In this document: in pieces, positions 11,513-21,067 of the stretch
How the letters are laid out: each line of letters opens with the position of its first letter
How positions within the stretch are numbered: position 1 is the stretch's first letter
Assembly: GCA_963377175.1 (NCBI GenBank)
Contig: CAUJNA010000578.1
Span: forward strand, 130,890 to 194,889
Direction: 5' to 3'
Source: Effrenium voratum
Lineage: Eukaryota > Sar > Dinophyceae > Suessiales > Symbiodiniaceae
Length of the DNA stretch: 64,000 nucleotides
Notes under the pieces: model-generated
The model's database searches: none
Told to the model about the DNA's origin: nothing
What the model saw: only the letters and a program-made list of their open reading frames with translations
Made by a program: the position numbers and the translations under genes

Positions 11513-12033
11513 GCAAATCGTCGGCACGACTCCAGGTCCAGGCGGACGCGGTTGTGGAGGGTGACCCCTGGCAGCTGACGTAGGTCACTGCGTGGCTCGG
11601 CCGGTGGCCCGCAACAGCTCCTGGTTCTTCAGCCACATGCCGTTGTCCAGCCTCACCCTGTCCGGCTCCACTTCCGCCACGGCCACGAAGACTCCCTTGG
11701 GTATCTTTCCGCCGGCCCCGATGAGGCGCAGCCCCGGCCACACCCTCATGCTCTGGGGGCTCAGAGGTTTGCGGCGCCAGGGCCCGGTTCGCCGCTGCGT
11801 TGACGGCCGTGCGCTTGCTGTGGCTGATGACCGAGGGGTAGAGCTCCTTCAGCCTCGCCTTGGCCTGCTAAAGCGTGGGGCACCCCTCCTCGCCGACCCG
11901 CAGCCACTTCACGAAGTTGAAGATGCCGGAGTCGGAGCGCATGTTCTCCGTGATCTCGACGTGACGCAGGCCATGGCCTTCGAGGCGCTGAAGGCCGACG
12001 GCCCCGCGCGCTGGGCAAGTCGGCCGCCAGGCC
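11513..12033 (-). pseudogene. superfamily-1 (Pif1/RecD-like) helicase C-terminal fragment
   Basis: Read on the minus strand in at least three frames, consecutive pieces match the C-terminal half of an SF1 helicase: HVEITENMRSDSGIFNFVKW, then ELYPSVISHSKRTAVNAAAN after an in-frame TAG (11868-11870), then VWPGLRLIGAGGKIPKGVFV and DRVRLDNGMWLKNQELLRAT, then AVTYVSCQG followed by LHNRVRLDLESCRRFATE and a stop. The TENxRSD, SHxxR and TYxSxQG motifs in this order are characteristic of Pif1/RecD-type helicases. The N-terminal Walker motifs are absent: the fragment stops close to 12033, where plus-strand capsid-type genes begin. Several frameshifts and a stop mean it is not functional. A Helitron origin is less likely because the motif is TYxSxQG rather than the Helitron-style NKSQGQT and no Rep domain is present. 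Confidence 0.55.
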
Positions 12034-12079
12034 AACCACACGCCACGCCCCTTCTCCTGGGGCCTGAACCCCGTGACTC

Positions 12080-12194
12080 TGCCTCAGTCCCAGCCGAACT
12101 CCCGGGCAAGCTCGCGAAATCCGGGCAGTCCCGCCAAAGCCGCCTGCCTCCGCCGAGCTACGACCAGCTGGCCCGGGACATCGAAGCGGCATAA
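12080..12194 (+). pseudogene. C-terminal tail of PPxY-bearing viral-type protein (copy 1)
   Basis: The open frame ends in SRLPPPSYDQLARDIEAA directly before TAA. The PPPSY is a PPxY motif and overlaps YDQL (YxxL); both are known late-domain type docking motifs. The same tail occurs at 35920-35972, again just upstream of the capsid-like gene. Upstream, the frame overlaps the antisense helicase remnant and loses sense, so only the tail is preserved here. Confidence 0.5.
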
Positions 12195-12227
12195 AAAACT
12201 ATTCTCGTACAAACGTCCAGTAAATCT

Positions 12228-12247
12228 TCGCCGTACGAGTGAAAATG
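12228..12247 (+). promoter_or_regulatory. conserved leader motif before capsid-like gene (copy 1)
   Basis: TCGCCGTACGAGTGAAAATG is identical to 35981-36000, where it also ends in the capsid ATG, although the bases just upstream differ between the two copies. It contains the palindrome CGTACG. Conservation of a non-coding leader in two decayed copies suggests a promoter or mRNA-leader element, or simply recent shared ancestry. Confidence 0.35.
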
Positions 12248-13397
12248 CGTGTGTTTCAAGAAGCATGGAGGTGGTCACAGCCGGAGCACATGATGAGCTG
12301 ATGCAAAGCCTGGACTACAGACTGAAAACAGCAACACCAACTATGTGACTGCGCGGCACGACGTCCAGTATTTCCCCAGCTCGCTGAGCTCCTTCTCCCC
12401 AGCCACCTCGAGGGTCTGCCGCATCCTGACCAGCGGTACTTCGTTCATTGACCCCGAGTCGATCAAGATCGCCTTCAGAATCAGAAACACGGACGCCACC
12501 AACCCGCTGGCGCCGGCCACTCCGAACCCCGCCTGTTTCGGATCCAGATCTTCGCCAACGGCCAGCGCTGCGACGACATTAAGTACTATGGCCGCACCGT
12601 GGCCGTCCTAGGCCGTGGAGGGCTTCGACGAGGTGAACAACTCCCGGACGCCCCGGTGCACCAGAGCGGCTACGCGGACGTGCTGCTGCGCCCCACCATG
12701 GTCTCGAGTTGGAGTTTGCCGATGCCACGACAGCGCTGTGGTCCGAGAACGAACGCCGGGCGCACCCGGCAGGAGCTTCGAGATTCAGAACGTCCGAGTT
12801 CTGACATCCCAGGTCGTTTTAGACTCGGCGCTCGTGGAGTCGTTCAATCGGGTGCTCCTCTCAGGAAGGTCGCTCGTGTTCAGCTACCCCACGGTGCACA
12901 CACAGCAGTCCACGGCGCCGACGGGAGTGGCGGAGCACAACGTCACCGTCGCGCGCGCCTTCACGAAACTGATGGGAGCGTTCGTGACCTTCTGGGATAT
13001 CGACGGGCTCGAAGATCCACTTGCTGGCCAACCCGGGCAGGACGTGGCGCCCATCGGCGCAGCCAGGCAGGAAGACAGCCTCCTGGGCAGCCTGCAGTAC
13101 CCGCACAACCCCATGAAGGGAGCCTCGGAGCACTTCCACTTCCTCTCGGTCCTTGCGGGGACCTACGACAACACGGTGCGCAACATCGACAGCGACCGTG
13201 CGGGCTACCTGCGCCCAGCTTCATCGCGGGCTTCCCGCCTGAGCGCGTGCCCAAGCCCCTTAGTGGCGTCAGCACCCGCTCGGGCGACCTGGCTCGGTTC
13301 ACTTTCAAGGACTCGACGGTACGATGACGTGTTCATCCACTTGATAGCCTACCAGCTGGTGACGCTCTCTGGCACGGGAGTTTCTGTGCTGGACTAG
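12245..13397 (+). pseudogene. double-jelly-roll major-capsid-like gene, copy 1
   Basis: Frameshifted pieces read in order: MEVVTAGAHDELMQSLDYRL, SGTSFIDPESIKIAFRIRNT, GFDEVNNSRTPR, QNVRVLTSQVVLDSALVESF, NRVLLSGRSLVFSYPTVHTQ, NVTVARAFTKLMGAFVTFWD, and a C-terminus with LSGVSTRSGDLARFTFKD and LIAYQLVTLSGTGVSVLD before TAG. The layout (central sheet-rich segments, 'LLSGRSL', late 'G-STRSG-L', aliphatic end) resembles major capsid proteins of polinton-like viruses. It is shorter than such proteins because segments are missing compared with copy 2 (for example the part around RDLLKGREYNQNK). At least three frameshifts make it a pseudogene. Its 3' end, absent from copy 2, is preserved only here. 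Confidence 0.6.
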
Positions 13398-13400
13398 CAA

Positions 13401-13475
13401 GGCTCCATAGCTCAATCGGAAGAGGCGCTGCAGCTCTGAAGCTTGGAGGGCGCGGGCTCGATTCCACCCTGACGC
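13401..13475 (+). tRNA. degenerate tRNA-like sequence (possibly Gln-CTG type)
   Basis: TAGCTCAATCGG is a perfect A-box/D-arm, CTCTGAA resembles an anticodon loop with CTG, and GGCTCGATTCC is a near-perfect B-box at tRNA-like spacing. The 5' strand GGCTCCA would pair with TGGAGCC, but the 3' side reads CTGACGC, so the acceptor stem is broken; the D-stem also has an extra base. It starts three bases after the capsid stop codon. It may be a tRNA pseudogene, the head of a SINE, or an integration-site remnant. Confidence 0.4.
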
Positions 13476-13663
13476 AGGCCCAGGCGCGAGTAGTAGCGCT
13501 GGCCCGCCCGGGTCAGCTGCCCGTCCGCACGCGAGAGCGCGTAGGCCCCCGGTCCGCGCCGCATGTTCAGCACGACGGCTCCATCCGCCCCCGTGCGAGC
13601 CCGGGCGCCGCCGTCCGCGGCCTCCGTGATCTGTTGTCGTTGTCTCCCCCAACTTGCCATTCT
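13412..13663 (-). CDS. small basic ORF, unknown, viral cluster 1
   Basis: The minus strand from the ATG at about 13663 encodes MASWGRQRQQITEAADGG and DGQLTRAGQRYYSRLGLRQ, with GC-rich, third-position-GC codon use like the capsid genes next door. The longer frame 13412-13906 adds a low-quality N-terminal extension. The frame runs antisense through the tRNA-like sequence, so the real end is probably before that. Function unknown. Confidence 0.35.
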   Translation of the reverse strand, partial: RMASWGRQRQQITEAADGGARARTGADGAVVLNMRRGPGAYALSRADGQLTRAGQRYYSRLGLRQGGIEPAPSKLQSCSASSD

Positions 13664-13856
13664 TTTTTTACGGGGCCAGTTTTTTTTGTTCGGCCGCGCC
13701 GCGCGTTTGCTCGGTGTGCGTGGTTTTGGCACGGCGTGGTTTTTGCATGATTTTTTCATGTTTAGTTGACACGACAAAGGTTGACGTGGAGAACGTGTCT
13801 TCGTCGCAGCACATCGGCCCGGCAGCAACAGCAGCAGCAACAGCAGCCTTTGGCTT

Positions 13857-14400
13857 TGGGATCTTGGCTCGGGTAGGGCACGAGGATCTTGGCTTGGGTA
13901 GGGCACTTTGATCTTGGCTCGGGTAGGGCACTAGGCTTGGCTCGGGTAGGGCACAAGGCTCCGGGTAGGGCGCTAGATTCTCAGCTCCGGGCGGCATCCA
14001 GCCTCCCCAGGACTGGTCCTGTCCAGGAAAAAAACAGACGAAGATAAGAAACGGTGACGATCTGAAGGCCTCCACGAAGTTGCCTTGCCCCGACATGGCC
14101 GCGGGCCGGGAAAAAAAAGGCGTCCCAAAAAAAAATGCCCTACCCAGAGCCTGAACCTTGTGCCCTGCCCAGAGCCTGATCCTAGTGCCCGACCCGGACT
14201 ATTCGAGCTAAGATCCTAGTGCCCTACCCAGAGCCTGATCCTAGTGCCCTACCCGGAGCCTGATCCTAGTGCCTTGCCCGGAGCCTGATCCTAGTGCCCT
14301 ACCCGGAGCCTGATCAAAGTGCCCTACAGTGCCCTACCCGAGCTAAGATTAAAGCGCCCTACCCGAGCTAAGATTAAAGTGCCCTACCCGAGCCAAGCCA
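13857..14400. repeat. 22-26-bp repeats in two opposed orientations
   Basis: Between 13857 and 13985, GGCTCGGGTAGGGCAC-type units read on the plus strand. Between 14138 and 14400 the same unit appears as its reverse complement (GTGCCCTACCCGGAGCCTGA) about ten times. The roughly 150 bp in between (with AAAAAACAGACGAAG and GGGAAAAAAAAGGCG) forms a spacer. The block is therefore a second strand-switching array, like the one at 2.9-4.5 kb. Confidence 0.85.
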
Positions 14401-15013
14401 GTGAACTCCGTAACAATAACTATTGCCGCCATTGTCCAACAATGAGTGGCAATAGTTGTAACATGAAATTATGATGTTATAAAGCTATAACTGATAGTTC
14501 TTGTAACTTTCACTTGAATTTAGAACTTATAACTTAGAACCTTATAACTTAGAACCTTGGAACTTAGAACCTCTACTTCTGGAACTGAGAGCTTAGAACT
14601 TAGAAATATTTTGTAAAAGCCTTACAACTACTATTTCATCGACGAATAACTCCGTATAACTTGTAACTCGCAGCTTGTATCTACTTGCAACTTTAACACT
14701 CTTATAGTACTGTATACTGTACACTTATAACTGTAACCGTACTGAATCGTAACTCTGAAGAATCATGAATCATAACTAAATCATAGTCTGAGTCATAGCT
14801 TCATTCATAGGCTCATGACTCATAATTCATAACGATTCATAACTCATCACATAACTCATAAGTTAAATCTGTAATCTGTAATCTCTACAAGGATTGTCTG
14901 TAATAGCAGTAATTTACTGCAATTTAGATTATATTGTCTGATAATATTTAGTTATAACTTAACTATATTTTAATTATGTTTTTGCTTCAATTACGTTTCC
15001 GTGCCTCGCCCAG
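14401..15013. other. AT-rich intron-like sequence
   Basis: Low-complexity sequence dominated by variants of CATAACTCATAA and TAGAACTTAGAACC, with no open frame of interest. It ends in CGCCCAG directly before a GC-rich coding-looking stretch, so it is probably an intron. Confidence 0.5.
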
Positions 15014-15072
15014 GCCCGCGGCTTCAACCCCAACACGACTTTGGTGGATGTGGCCAGCGCCTTGGGCGCAAG
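15014..15072 (+). CDS. short host exon, unknown product
   Basis: A 59-bp GC-rich island in AT-rich surroundings reads ARGFNPNTTLVDVASALGA. It is preceded by CGCCCAG (acceptor-like) and followed by AAG|GTGCAA (donor-like), which fits a complete internal exon. Product unknown. Confidence 0.45.
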
Positions 15073-16251
15073 GTGCAACTCGCCTCGTCATGCAACTTTA
15101 CGATCCTGCAGCATGCTTGATTGTTTCTTGCATTTTCTACTGCTGCACTGATTGTTGTGCGTTGTTCGGCTAGTTAGTCGGTGTGAGCAATGTGAATCAT
15201 GCGACTTGTGAGTCATAGGCATAGGCTGCCGTCATAGGCTGCTATCATAGGCTGCCTAGGCTATCAGGCCATCAAGGTTAGAATCATATCAGAATATCAT
15301 GATTCGTGATTTATGACTCTGACCGCTAGACATATGTGAATCACATGTGTCACATGAGTTGCAAAGGCTGCGGCTTACCGTTACCTGCTTGGTGACTCAG
15401 ACTTTGTGGCTAGTGTGCAGCTTTCGACAGTTTCAAGTTGCGTTAAGCTGTGGTGTGGACACTGTGTGCTGTGTAGTCACTAATCTTAGGTTTACCAAAC
15501 GATCCGGCACTAGGGATTCATTGAAAGATCTGTGATCTGTTGCTACTTCACTGCTGCAAGTTGTGGCAGTTTGTGACAAGTTCAGTTCTCTTTAGATTGA
15601 CTACAGACTTCTACACAGTGATAGTGATAGTCTAGATAGTGCTATAGTACTACTGTACTGAGCCAACTGAGTCATAACTGAAATCATTGAGTCAATTGAA
15701 CAATTGTGTCTGCAACACCGTTATTTTACTTCTCCCTGGTTGGCGTGAGTCAGCGCGAACTTGCATGTTGGCCGTGCAAGGAAGCGCTGTGTCCGGCATG
15801 GGCCAGTGTTGCGACGGCTTCGGCGGCGCGTTCTCGTGTCACATGAAGCTCTTCCACCTCGGCGAGCAGAGGTGGTGCCCGGCTCAGGCCAGGTTGGGCC
15901 CGGCCTGTTGAACTTTGAACATAGACGTAGACCGTCTCCGTAGACCGTAGAACTTTGCTTTGCGCTGTTGCGCTGTTTGTCAACGGATCCGATTGGCATT
16001 GATTCGATTCGGCATTGTTGCTTTTTTGTCGGATGTGCCTTGATGGGTCAGTGGGTGGATGACGTCGGAGGCCGTCGGAGTATGATTTGGGTCTTGTGAC
16101 TTGTGTTTTGAAAAGGATGTTTGGCCTGGCCAGGGCCTGGCTCTTTCACTCAGACAAACTTTGGCCTGTGGCTTTAGACGTCGGGATGGTACATTCAGCG
16201 ATTTGAATTGGAGTCCACGGCCATGGTCCATGTCTGGTCCATACATACATG
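15073..16251. other. intron-like sequence with one possible coding patch
   Basis: Mostly AT-rich repeats of the TGAATCATGACTCATA type. A GC-rich patch at about 15735-15910 is open in several frames, including antisense (ELHVTRERAAEAVATLAHAG), and may hide an exon, but the frame and strand cannot be decided. Confidence 0.35.
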
Positions 16252-16261
16252 TTACTACTAT

Positions 16262-16346
<85 letters not shown>
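16252..16346. repeat. TAC trinucleotide microsatellite
   Basis: About 30 tandem TAC units, followed to about 16550 by degenerate CTAGTA/ACTAGT sequence probably derived from it. Confidence 0.95.
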
Positions 16347-16593
16347 GTATGATTCATACAGTATTCATACAGTATTATTATCAGTATGACTCTGACTCAG
16401 TATATACATTGATTCATAATACTACTACTAGTAACTACTAGTACTAGTAGCTTAGCTAACTAGTAACTACTAGGACTAGTACTGACTAGTACTACTTACT
16501 AGTACTACTAGTCTAGTAGCCTAGTAGCCTAGTACTGGTACTGTAACTTGTACAGCTCTCAGGTACTCAGTGCCAGTACCAAATTCAATTCAG

Positions 16594-16730
16594 CCCGTCA
16601 ATCCCGCATCCGTTGCGCCTTGCGCTGGAGGCTCTTCTCAGCGGGCAGGGATTCGATCCCAGGGACTTCACCTGGAGTCAGTCCACCTACGGCAGCGCCA
16701 GCCGGTTAGCAGGACACGCGTGTCGGGGAT
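16594..16730 (+). CDS. short host exon, unknown product
   Basis: After CAATTCAG (acceptor-like) a GC-rich stretch reads IPHPLRLALEALLSGQGFD and PRDFTWSQSTYGSASRLAGH in one frame. The 3' boundary is uncertain because several GT/GC/GA dinucleotides would serve. It probably belongs to the same plus-strand gene as 15014-15072 and 18134-19480, but joining them is inference. A B-box-like GGATTCGATCC lies inside it and is most simply coding. Confidence 0.4.
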
Positions 16731-18133
16731 GGGGCTGGGGCCAATGCCACGCACCATCATGACTTGACTCAAATTGACTCTCTAATTGACAGTCATGTTA
16801 CGGCCCATGATATAGATAACATGGTAACATGGTCCTGGTTCATCCCGACTCCATGATTTGGAATTTGCAGTCCTTGGCCTTGACCTTGATCATTTATCCA
16901 CGACTGGTTCGGATTCCGATTCCTGATGGATTGCTTGGCAGCTTGACACTCGTTGTGGAAACCGGTACAGTAGCTGCAGTAGACACAGGCATGCTGAGAC
17001 ACACGCGCGGTTTACGGACATATGACATACATATCATACATACGTTACATACGGCATACCGTCATCCGCTTACACACAGCACGCAAATAATAATACTTCC
17101 GGATGATTCCTTGAAGACTGATTGACACAGCAGCTCAGCAGGTTGATCCACAAAATGTTACTTGGTGCAACAGTGCTTTTCACTGGCGGGCCACTGGTGG
17201 GTCTTTGCTTTGTTTGATGTTACTGACGGACGCCCCCCTGGACGGTCTCTTCAGGGTATTGATTTGAATCATTCGATTCCTTGACGAACTTGGCTTCGCC
17301 GTTGGTCGCCGCGTTGCTGTGTCAGTTTGGCGTACCGGCGTACCGCACATTGCCATTGTTTAGATTCATTATTCATTGTGAACTGTTGGAAGCTGAATGA
17401 TGTGAAGTCATGAGTCTGACAGTCACAGTCAGAGTGTTTGGGTGGCCCTTGATTGGTCTGGTTTTGAGTTGCAGCCAGCAGTTGCAGAATTTAAGAATTA
17501 GTTTACGGATACGTTGGTGAGAACGCGTAGGTTCGGGGTAGGTGCTGAGTTGACTCTTTGAGCTTGGTGCTTGGGGTCTCGAGTGGGAAGAGGAGTAGTT
17601 TGAGTAGGGTCAGGTCATAGGTCAAGGCAGCCGTAAGCAAGTCAAGGCTTGGCGTAGGCATAGGTCATGGCTGCAGTAGGCCGTAGGATAGGATCGGAGT
17701 GGAGACAGTAGCAGTAGGTGACCTGTCCGGGGCTCATCATTCAGCATTCAGAATTCAGAACTTCGATTCAGAACCCAGAACTTGACATGAGTTTACTAGA
17801 GTTGAGATACATCATGAGTTGCATTGAACTACAGGCAGAGACGACCTTTCGGCCTTTCGCCTAAGCCCGAAACCGCTTTAAGTTGCTTTTTCCTCTTCAG
17901 ATTATTCAGATTCAGAAAGGCAGAAAGGCGCTTGGTCACCACAGTTTGTTTGTCTCCTCTGTCAGAGCACCACGAATCGTTGCACTGGTACCGCACTTGA
18001 AGCGGTGGGATGTAAGTTGATAGTAAGTAAGATTCTTTTTGAAGCCAACTTGCCAACTTCCATCCGAGCCTGAAAACATTCATTGATGATCGGTGTGTGT
18101 GAGTCTGAAGCAGGGTGCCTTTGACTGCATGTT
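16731..18133. other. intron-like sequence
   Basis: No credible open frame. The composition is irregular, with TCATGAGTCTGACAGTC-like motifs and AGGTCAAGGC repeats at 17600-17700. Confidence 0.45.
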
Positions 18134-19480
18134 ATGTTGCAGCATTTTGGCTGCAACTGCAACAGCGCTTCGGCTGAGCTTTGCAAAGGCTTTGCTGCAA
18201 TGGCCACTTTGCAACTTTCGGCAGAGGAAGTCGGTATGCTTGCACGATTCCGCATTCGGAAGCGCAAGCAGGCGGGGCGCCAGGAGGTCTTGGAGGAGGA
18301 ACAATATGAGGAAGTCGAGGTTGAGGTTGACGAAGCCCCGCAGACGCACCTGGCGAAGAAGCCGATTGTGGTGCCACCAAGGAAGCGTGCGAGGGCGCCG
18401 GTGCTGCTGCCGCAGGCCCCAGGCACAAAAGCCAAGGCTGCCAGCGCGATAAGGCAGGTGATGCAGCCCATGCCGCCGCAGATGCAGCAGATACCGCAGA
18501 TGCAGCAGACGCACATGGCCCCGCCGAAGCGGCAGATGCCCATGGCGCCGCAGATGCAGCAGATGATGCCCAACGATGCAGCAGATGCCCAATGAAGCCC
18601 AGGCGCCGCAGATGCAGATGATGCCCAACACGGCCCAGGCGCCGCAGCAGATGTTTAATGGGGCCCAGATGCCCAAGCAGATGCAGATGATGCCCAATGG
18701 GGCCCAGGAGCAGATGCCGGCGCCGCAGATGTACAATGGGGGGGAGATGTCTCAGATGATGCTCAATGGGGCCCCAGCCGCAGCAGATGCCCAATGGGGC
18801 CCAGGTGCCGCAGATGCACACACCGATGCAGCAGATGCAGCAGATGCCCAATGCGCCGATGCAGCAGATCCAGATGCAGATGACGCCCAGGTGCTGCAGC
18901 AGATGCCCAATGCGCCGATGCAGCAGACGCCCAATGGGGCCCAGACGCAGATGATGCCCAATCGGGTTCAGGCGCAGCAGATGATGAATGGGGCCCAGGT
19001 GCCGCAGATGCAGCAGATGGTCAACGGGGCCGAGGTGCCGCAGATGCAGCAGATTGGGCATGGGGCCCAGATGCAGCAGATGATGCGCAATGGGGCCCAG
19101 GCGCCGCAGATGCAGCAGATGCCCAATGGGGCCCAGATGCAGCAGATGATGCCCAATGGGGCCCAGGCGCCGCAGATGCAGCAGATGCCCAATGGGGCCC
19201 AGGCGCAGATGCAGCAGACGATGCCCAATGGGGCCCAGGCGCAGATGCAGCAGATGACGAGGCCCAGGTGCAGCAGATGCCCAACGAGATGCAGCAGATG
19301 CCCAATGTGGCCGGCCAGGCGCAGCAGATGCAGCAGATGATGCCCAATGGGGCACAGGCGCCTATGCAGATGCAACAGAACGCGGAGAGGGACGACGAGG
19401 TGAAGTCTGCAGTGTCCGACTCGGAGGCTGCAAAGCGACAAGATGACGGACTACGTCCCGACAGAGGTGCCTTCCGATGA
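18134..19480 (+). CDS. Met/Gln/Pro/Asn-rich repeat protein, probably multi-frame or spliced
   Basis: The 5' part (18134-18595) encodes a charged domain: LSAEEVGMLARFRIRKRKQA, an EEEQYEEVEVEVDEA acidic stretch and basic PPRKRARAP (possible nuclear signal). After that comes a long run of 10-17-residue repeats like NGAQAPQMQQMP. The repeats pass from frame to frame: near 18585 the first frame ends and 18576-19340 continues; at 18770-18890 the repeat is better in a second frame (18766-18954), then returns; 19268-19480 ends it with a non-repeat tail (KSAVSDSEAAKRQDDGLRP). Either small introns or indels in the repeats cause this. The antisense frame 18132-19355 is a shadow. The product may be a low-complexity nuclear protein; no family is recognised. 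Confidence 0.5.
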
Positions 19481-19585
19481 GGACTAGCCGGGAGGGCAGC
19501 CGGAATAGCGGCCGGAGCCAGCCTCGCAAGCTGCAAGCCCTCAAAACTAGGAGAATAACAAAGTTTCAGGTTCAAATCAATGTTG

Positions 19586-21067
19586 TCATTGATCATGAGT
19601 GGACTCACCAATGCCAATCGATTTGAGCCAGAGTCTGATCACTGCAGCTTGCCGGCTGGCGGCTGGCGCCTTTTTTCCTGCCACTGCGAGTGGTCCAATG
19701 GTCCACTGCCACTGGCTTGGGCTTTTCTTGTGTCCGGACTCCTGCCACTTGATCACCTCTATGATGCCCATGTATCGTTTTGCTCTCGAAGTTGAAGGTG
19801 GGAATATGTCGTTATTTCGGTCGTCAATGACTGCGTCGATGTCGACCCATCCACCTTCATCGCATCTGAAAACACTTCCTCGGCAATTGCCGATTTTGTG
19901 TCGAAGGACTCTGCACAGGTTGTGAGATAGCTGGTTTGCTTGATCTCTCGTAGCAAATACCGAGCGATCGTCGCCAATCTTGCATAGTGGAGCACCGTCA
20001 AAGGGAGTAACGCAGAAATTGACGCTCTTGCCGAGCTGCATCACATCCACTTGTTCAAGGTTGGCACCCTTGGGAAAGTACATGGGGTCAACAATAGATG
20101 CGTACGCCCATGGCATATGCACATCGCTCACGTCGCCGAACTTCGGGATGTAACATGGGATGGTGTCACACCCTCGCTCTAGCGTCGTCTTGAACGTTCT
20201 GTTGTCCCCGCACGGATTGTAGGTGAGGTCCACGCCACCGCATTGTAGCTCTCCTCCCTCAGCCGTGTCAGCCATCTCCACCAGATTGATGGTATAGCTA
20301 TACATTTCTATTATCTCTTTCCCTTCTTGTCCTCCTTTCTTGCGTTCCTTGGACGTCGATGAGAACGGTTCTCCCGTATCCCCCATTTCTTCATCCGAGG
20401 AAACATGATCGCTGCTGAAAAGCTCACGGATCTTCTTCATCGCCTTCTCATTCCCAGCAGCCTCCTCATAGTTCTTGCAGTCGCCGTCGTGGGCCATGTT
20501 CGCGCATCTCATGCAAATTCCCATCTCTCCCATGCACTTCTCCATTGAGACCAGGAACTCGAGTGCAGCTTTCCGCCCATCGATCACTCGCTGCTTCTTC
20601 TCTTCTTTCTCAACGTTGGGCTGAGAGCTTCGGCTCGGGTCTGGCACTTGACCAAGACCGTCGCCTTCACTCCCTGTTGCCTTCCTCTTGGATCCTTGGG
20701 TGGCATGCTCGGTCGTCAGGGATCGCGGATGTCTGGGCTTGACCATGTTCATGATGTCCAACACTTCTTTCGTGGGCGCCCCAAGCTGGGCGGATGGTTT
20801 GTTCCGCTTTCGGTTCTGGCCCGTCGTGTGGCTCACGTTCCCGGCGAGGTGTCGTACGATTGAGTGCTCAAACTCCCTCTTGATCTTCCATGCATCTTTC
20901 CACAATGGAAGTTCGTGCTGAAAGTACGACATCACCTCAAAGAATCCCAATATCATCTCGACGACGTCCCCCAAGGGCTCCTCATTCGTAGTCTGTCCCA
21001 GGAGCTTTCTACATCGTCCCCTGATCAAGCACGCTCTTGATCCAGGATGAATAGGCCACGTTGCCAA
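19586..21067 (-). CDS. C-terminal part of multicopy ORF with Tpt1/KptA-like signature
   Basis: This 493-residue frame has, around residues 180-195, CMRCANMAHDGDC (Cys-Cys-His-Cys, zinc-knuckle-like), an acidic Ser-rich linker, then CGGVDLTYNPCGDN and IPCYIPKFGDVSDVHMPWAY. Around residues 370-420 it reads QLSHNLCRVLRHKIGN and then DEGGWVDIDAVI. 'LS-xLR-H' followed by 'DEGGWV-ID' is the N-terminal signature of RNA 2'-phosphotransferases (Tpt1/KptA), which remove a 2'-phosphate from RNA using NAD+. The C-terminal ADP-ribosyl-transfer half is replaced after about residue 450 by unrelated sequence, so the enzyme is incomplete here. The frame overlaps 21009-21644, and sense passes from one to the other by a frameshift near 21040. 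Confidence 0.45.
   Translation of the reverse strand: MATWPIHPGSRACLIRGRCRKLLGQTTNEEPLGDVVEMILGFFEVMSYFQHELPLWKDAWKIKREFEHSIVRHLAGNVSHTTGQNRKRNKPSAQLGAPTKEVLDIMNMVKPRHPRSLTTEHATQGSKRKATGSEGDGLGQVPDPSRSSQPNVEKEEKKQRVIDGRKAALEFLVSMEKCMGEMGICMRCANMAHDGDCKNYEEAAGNEKAMKKIRELFSSDHVSSDEEMGDTGEPFSSTSKERKKGGQEGKEIIEMYSYTINLVEMADTAEGGELQCGGVDLTYNPCGDNRTFKTTLERGCDTIPCYIPKFGDVSDVHMPWAYASIVDPMYFPKGANLEQVDVMQLGKSVNFCVTPFDGAPLCKIGDDRSVFATRDQANQLSHNLCRVLRHKIGNCRGSVFRCDEGGWVDIDAVIDDRNNDIFPPSTSRAKRYMGIIEVIKWQESGHKKSPSQWQWTIGPLAVAGKKAPAASRQAAVIRLWLKSIGIGESTHDQ

Noticed and set aside
16630..16700. Possible tRNA B-box (GGATTCGATCC) and A-box-like sequence
   Set aside because: Spacing and order do not fit a tRNA on either strand, and the stretch reads well as an exon.
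18132..19355. 407-codon minus-strand frame rich in His/Leu/Ala
   Set aside because: Antisense shadow of the Met/Gln-rich repeat coding strand; the plus strand has a non-repeat start, nuclear-signal-like motif and tail.
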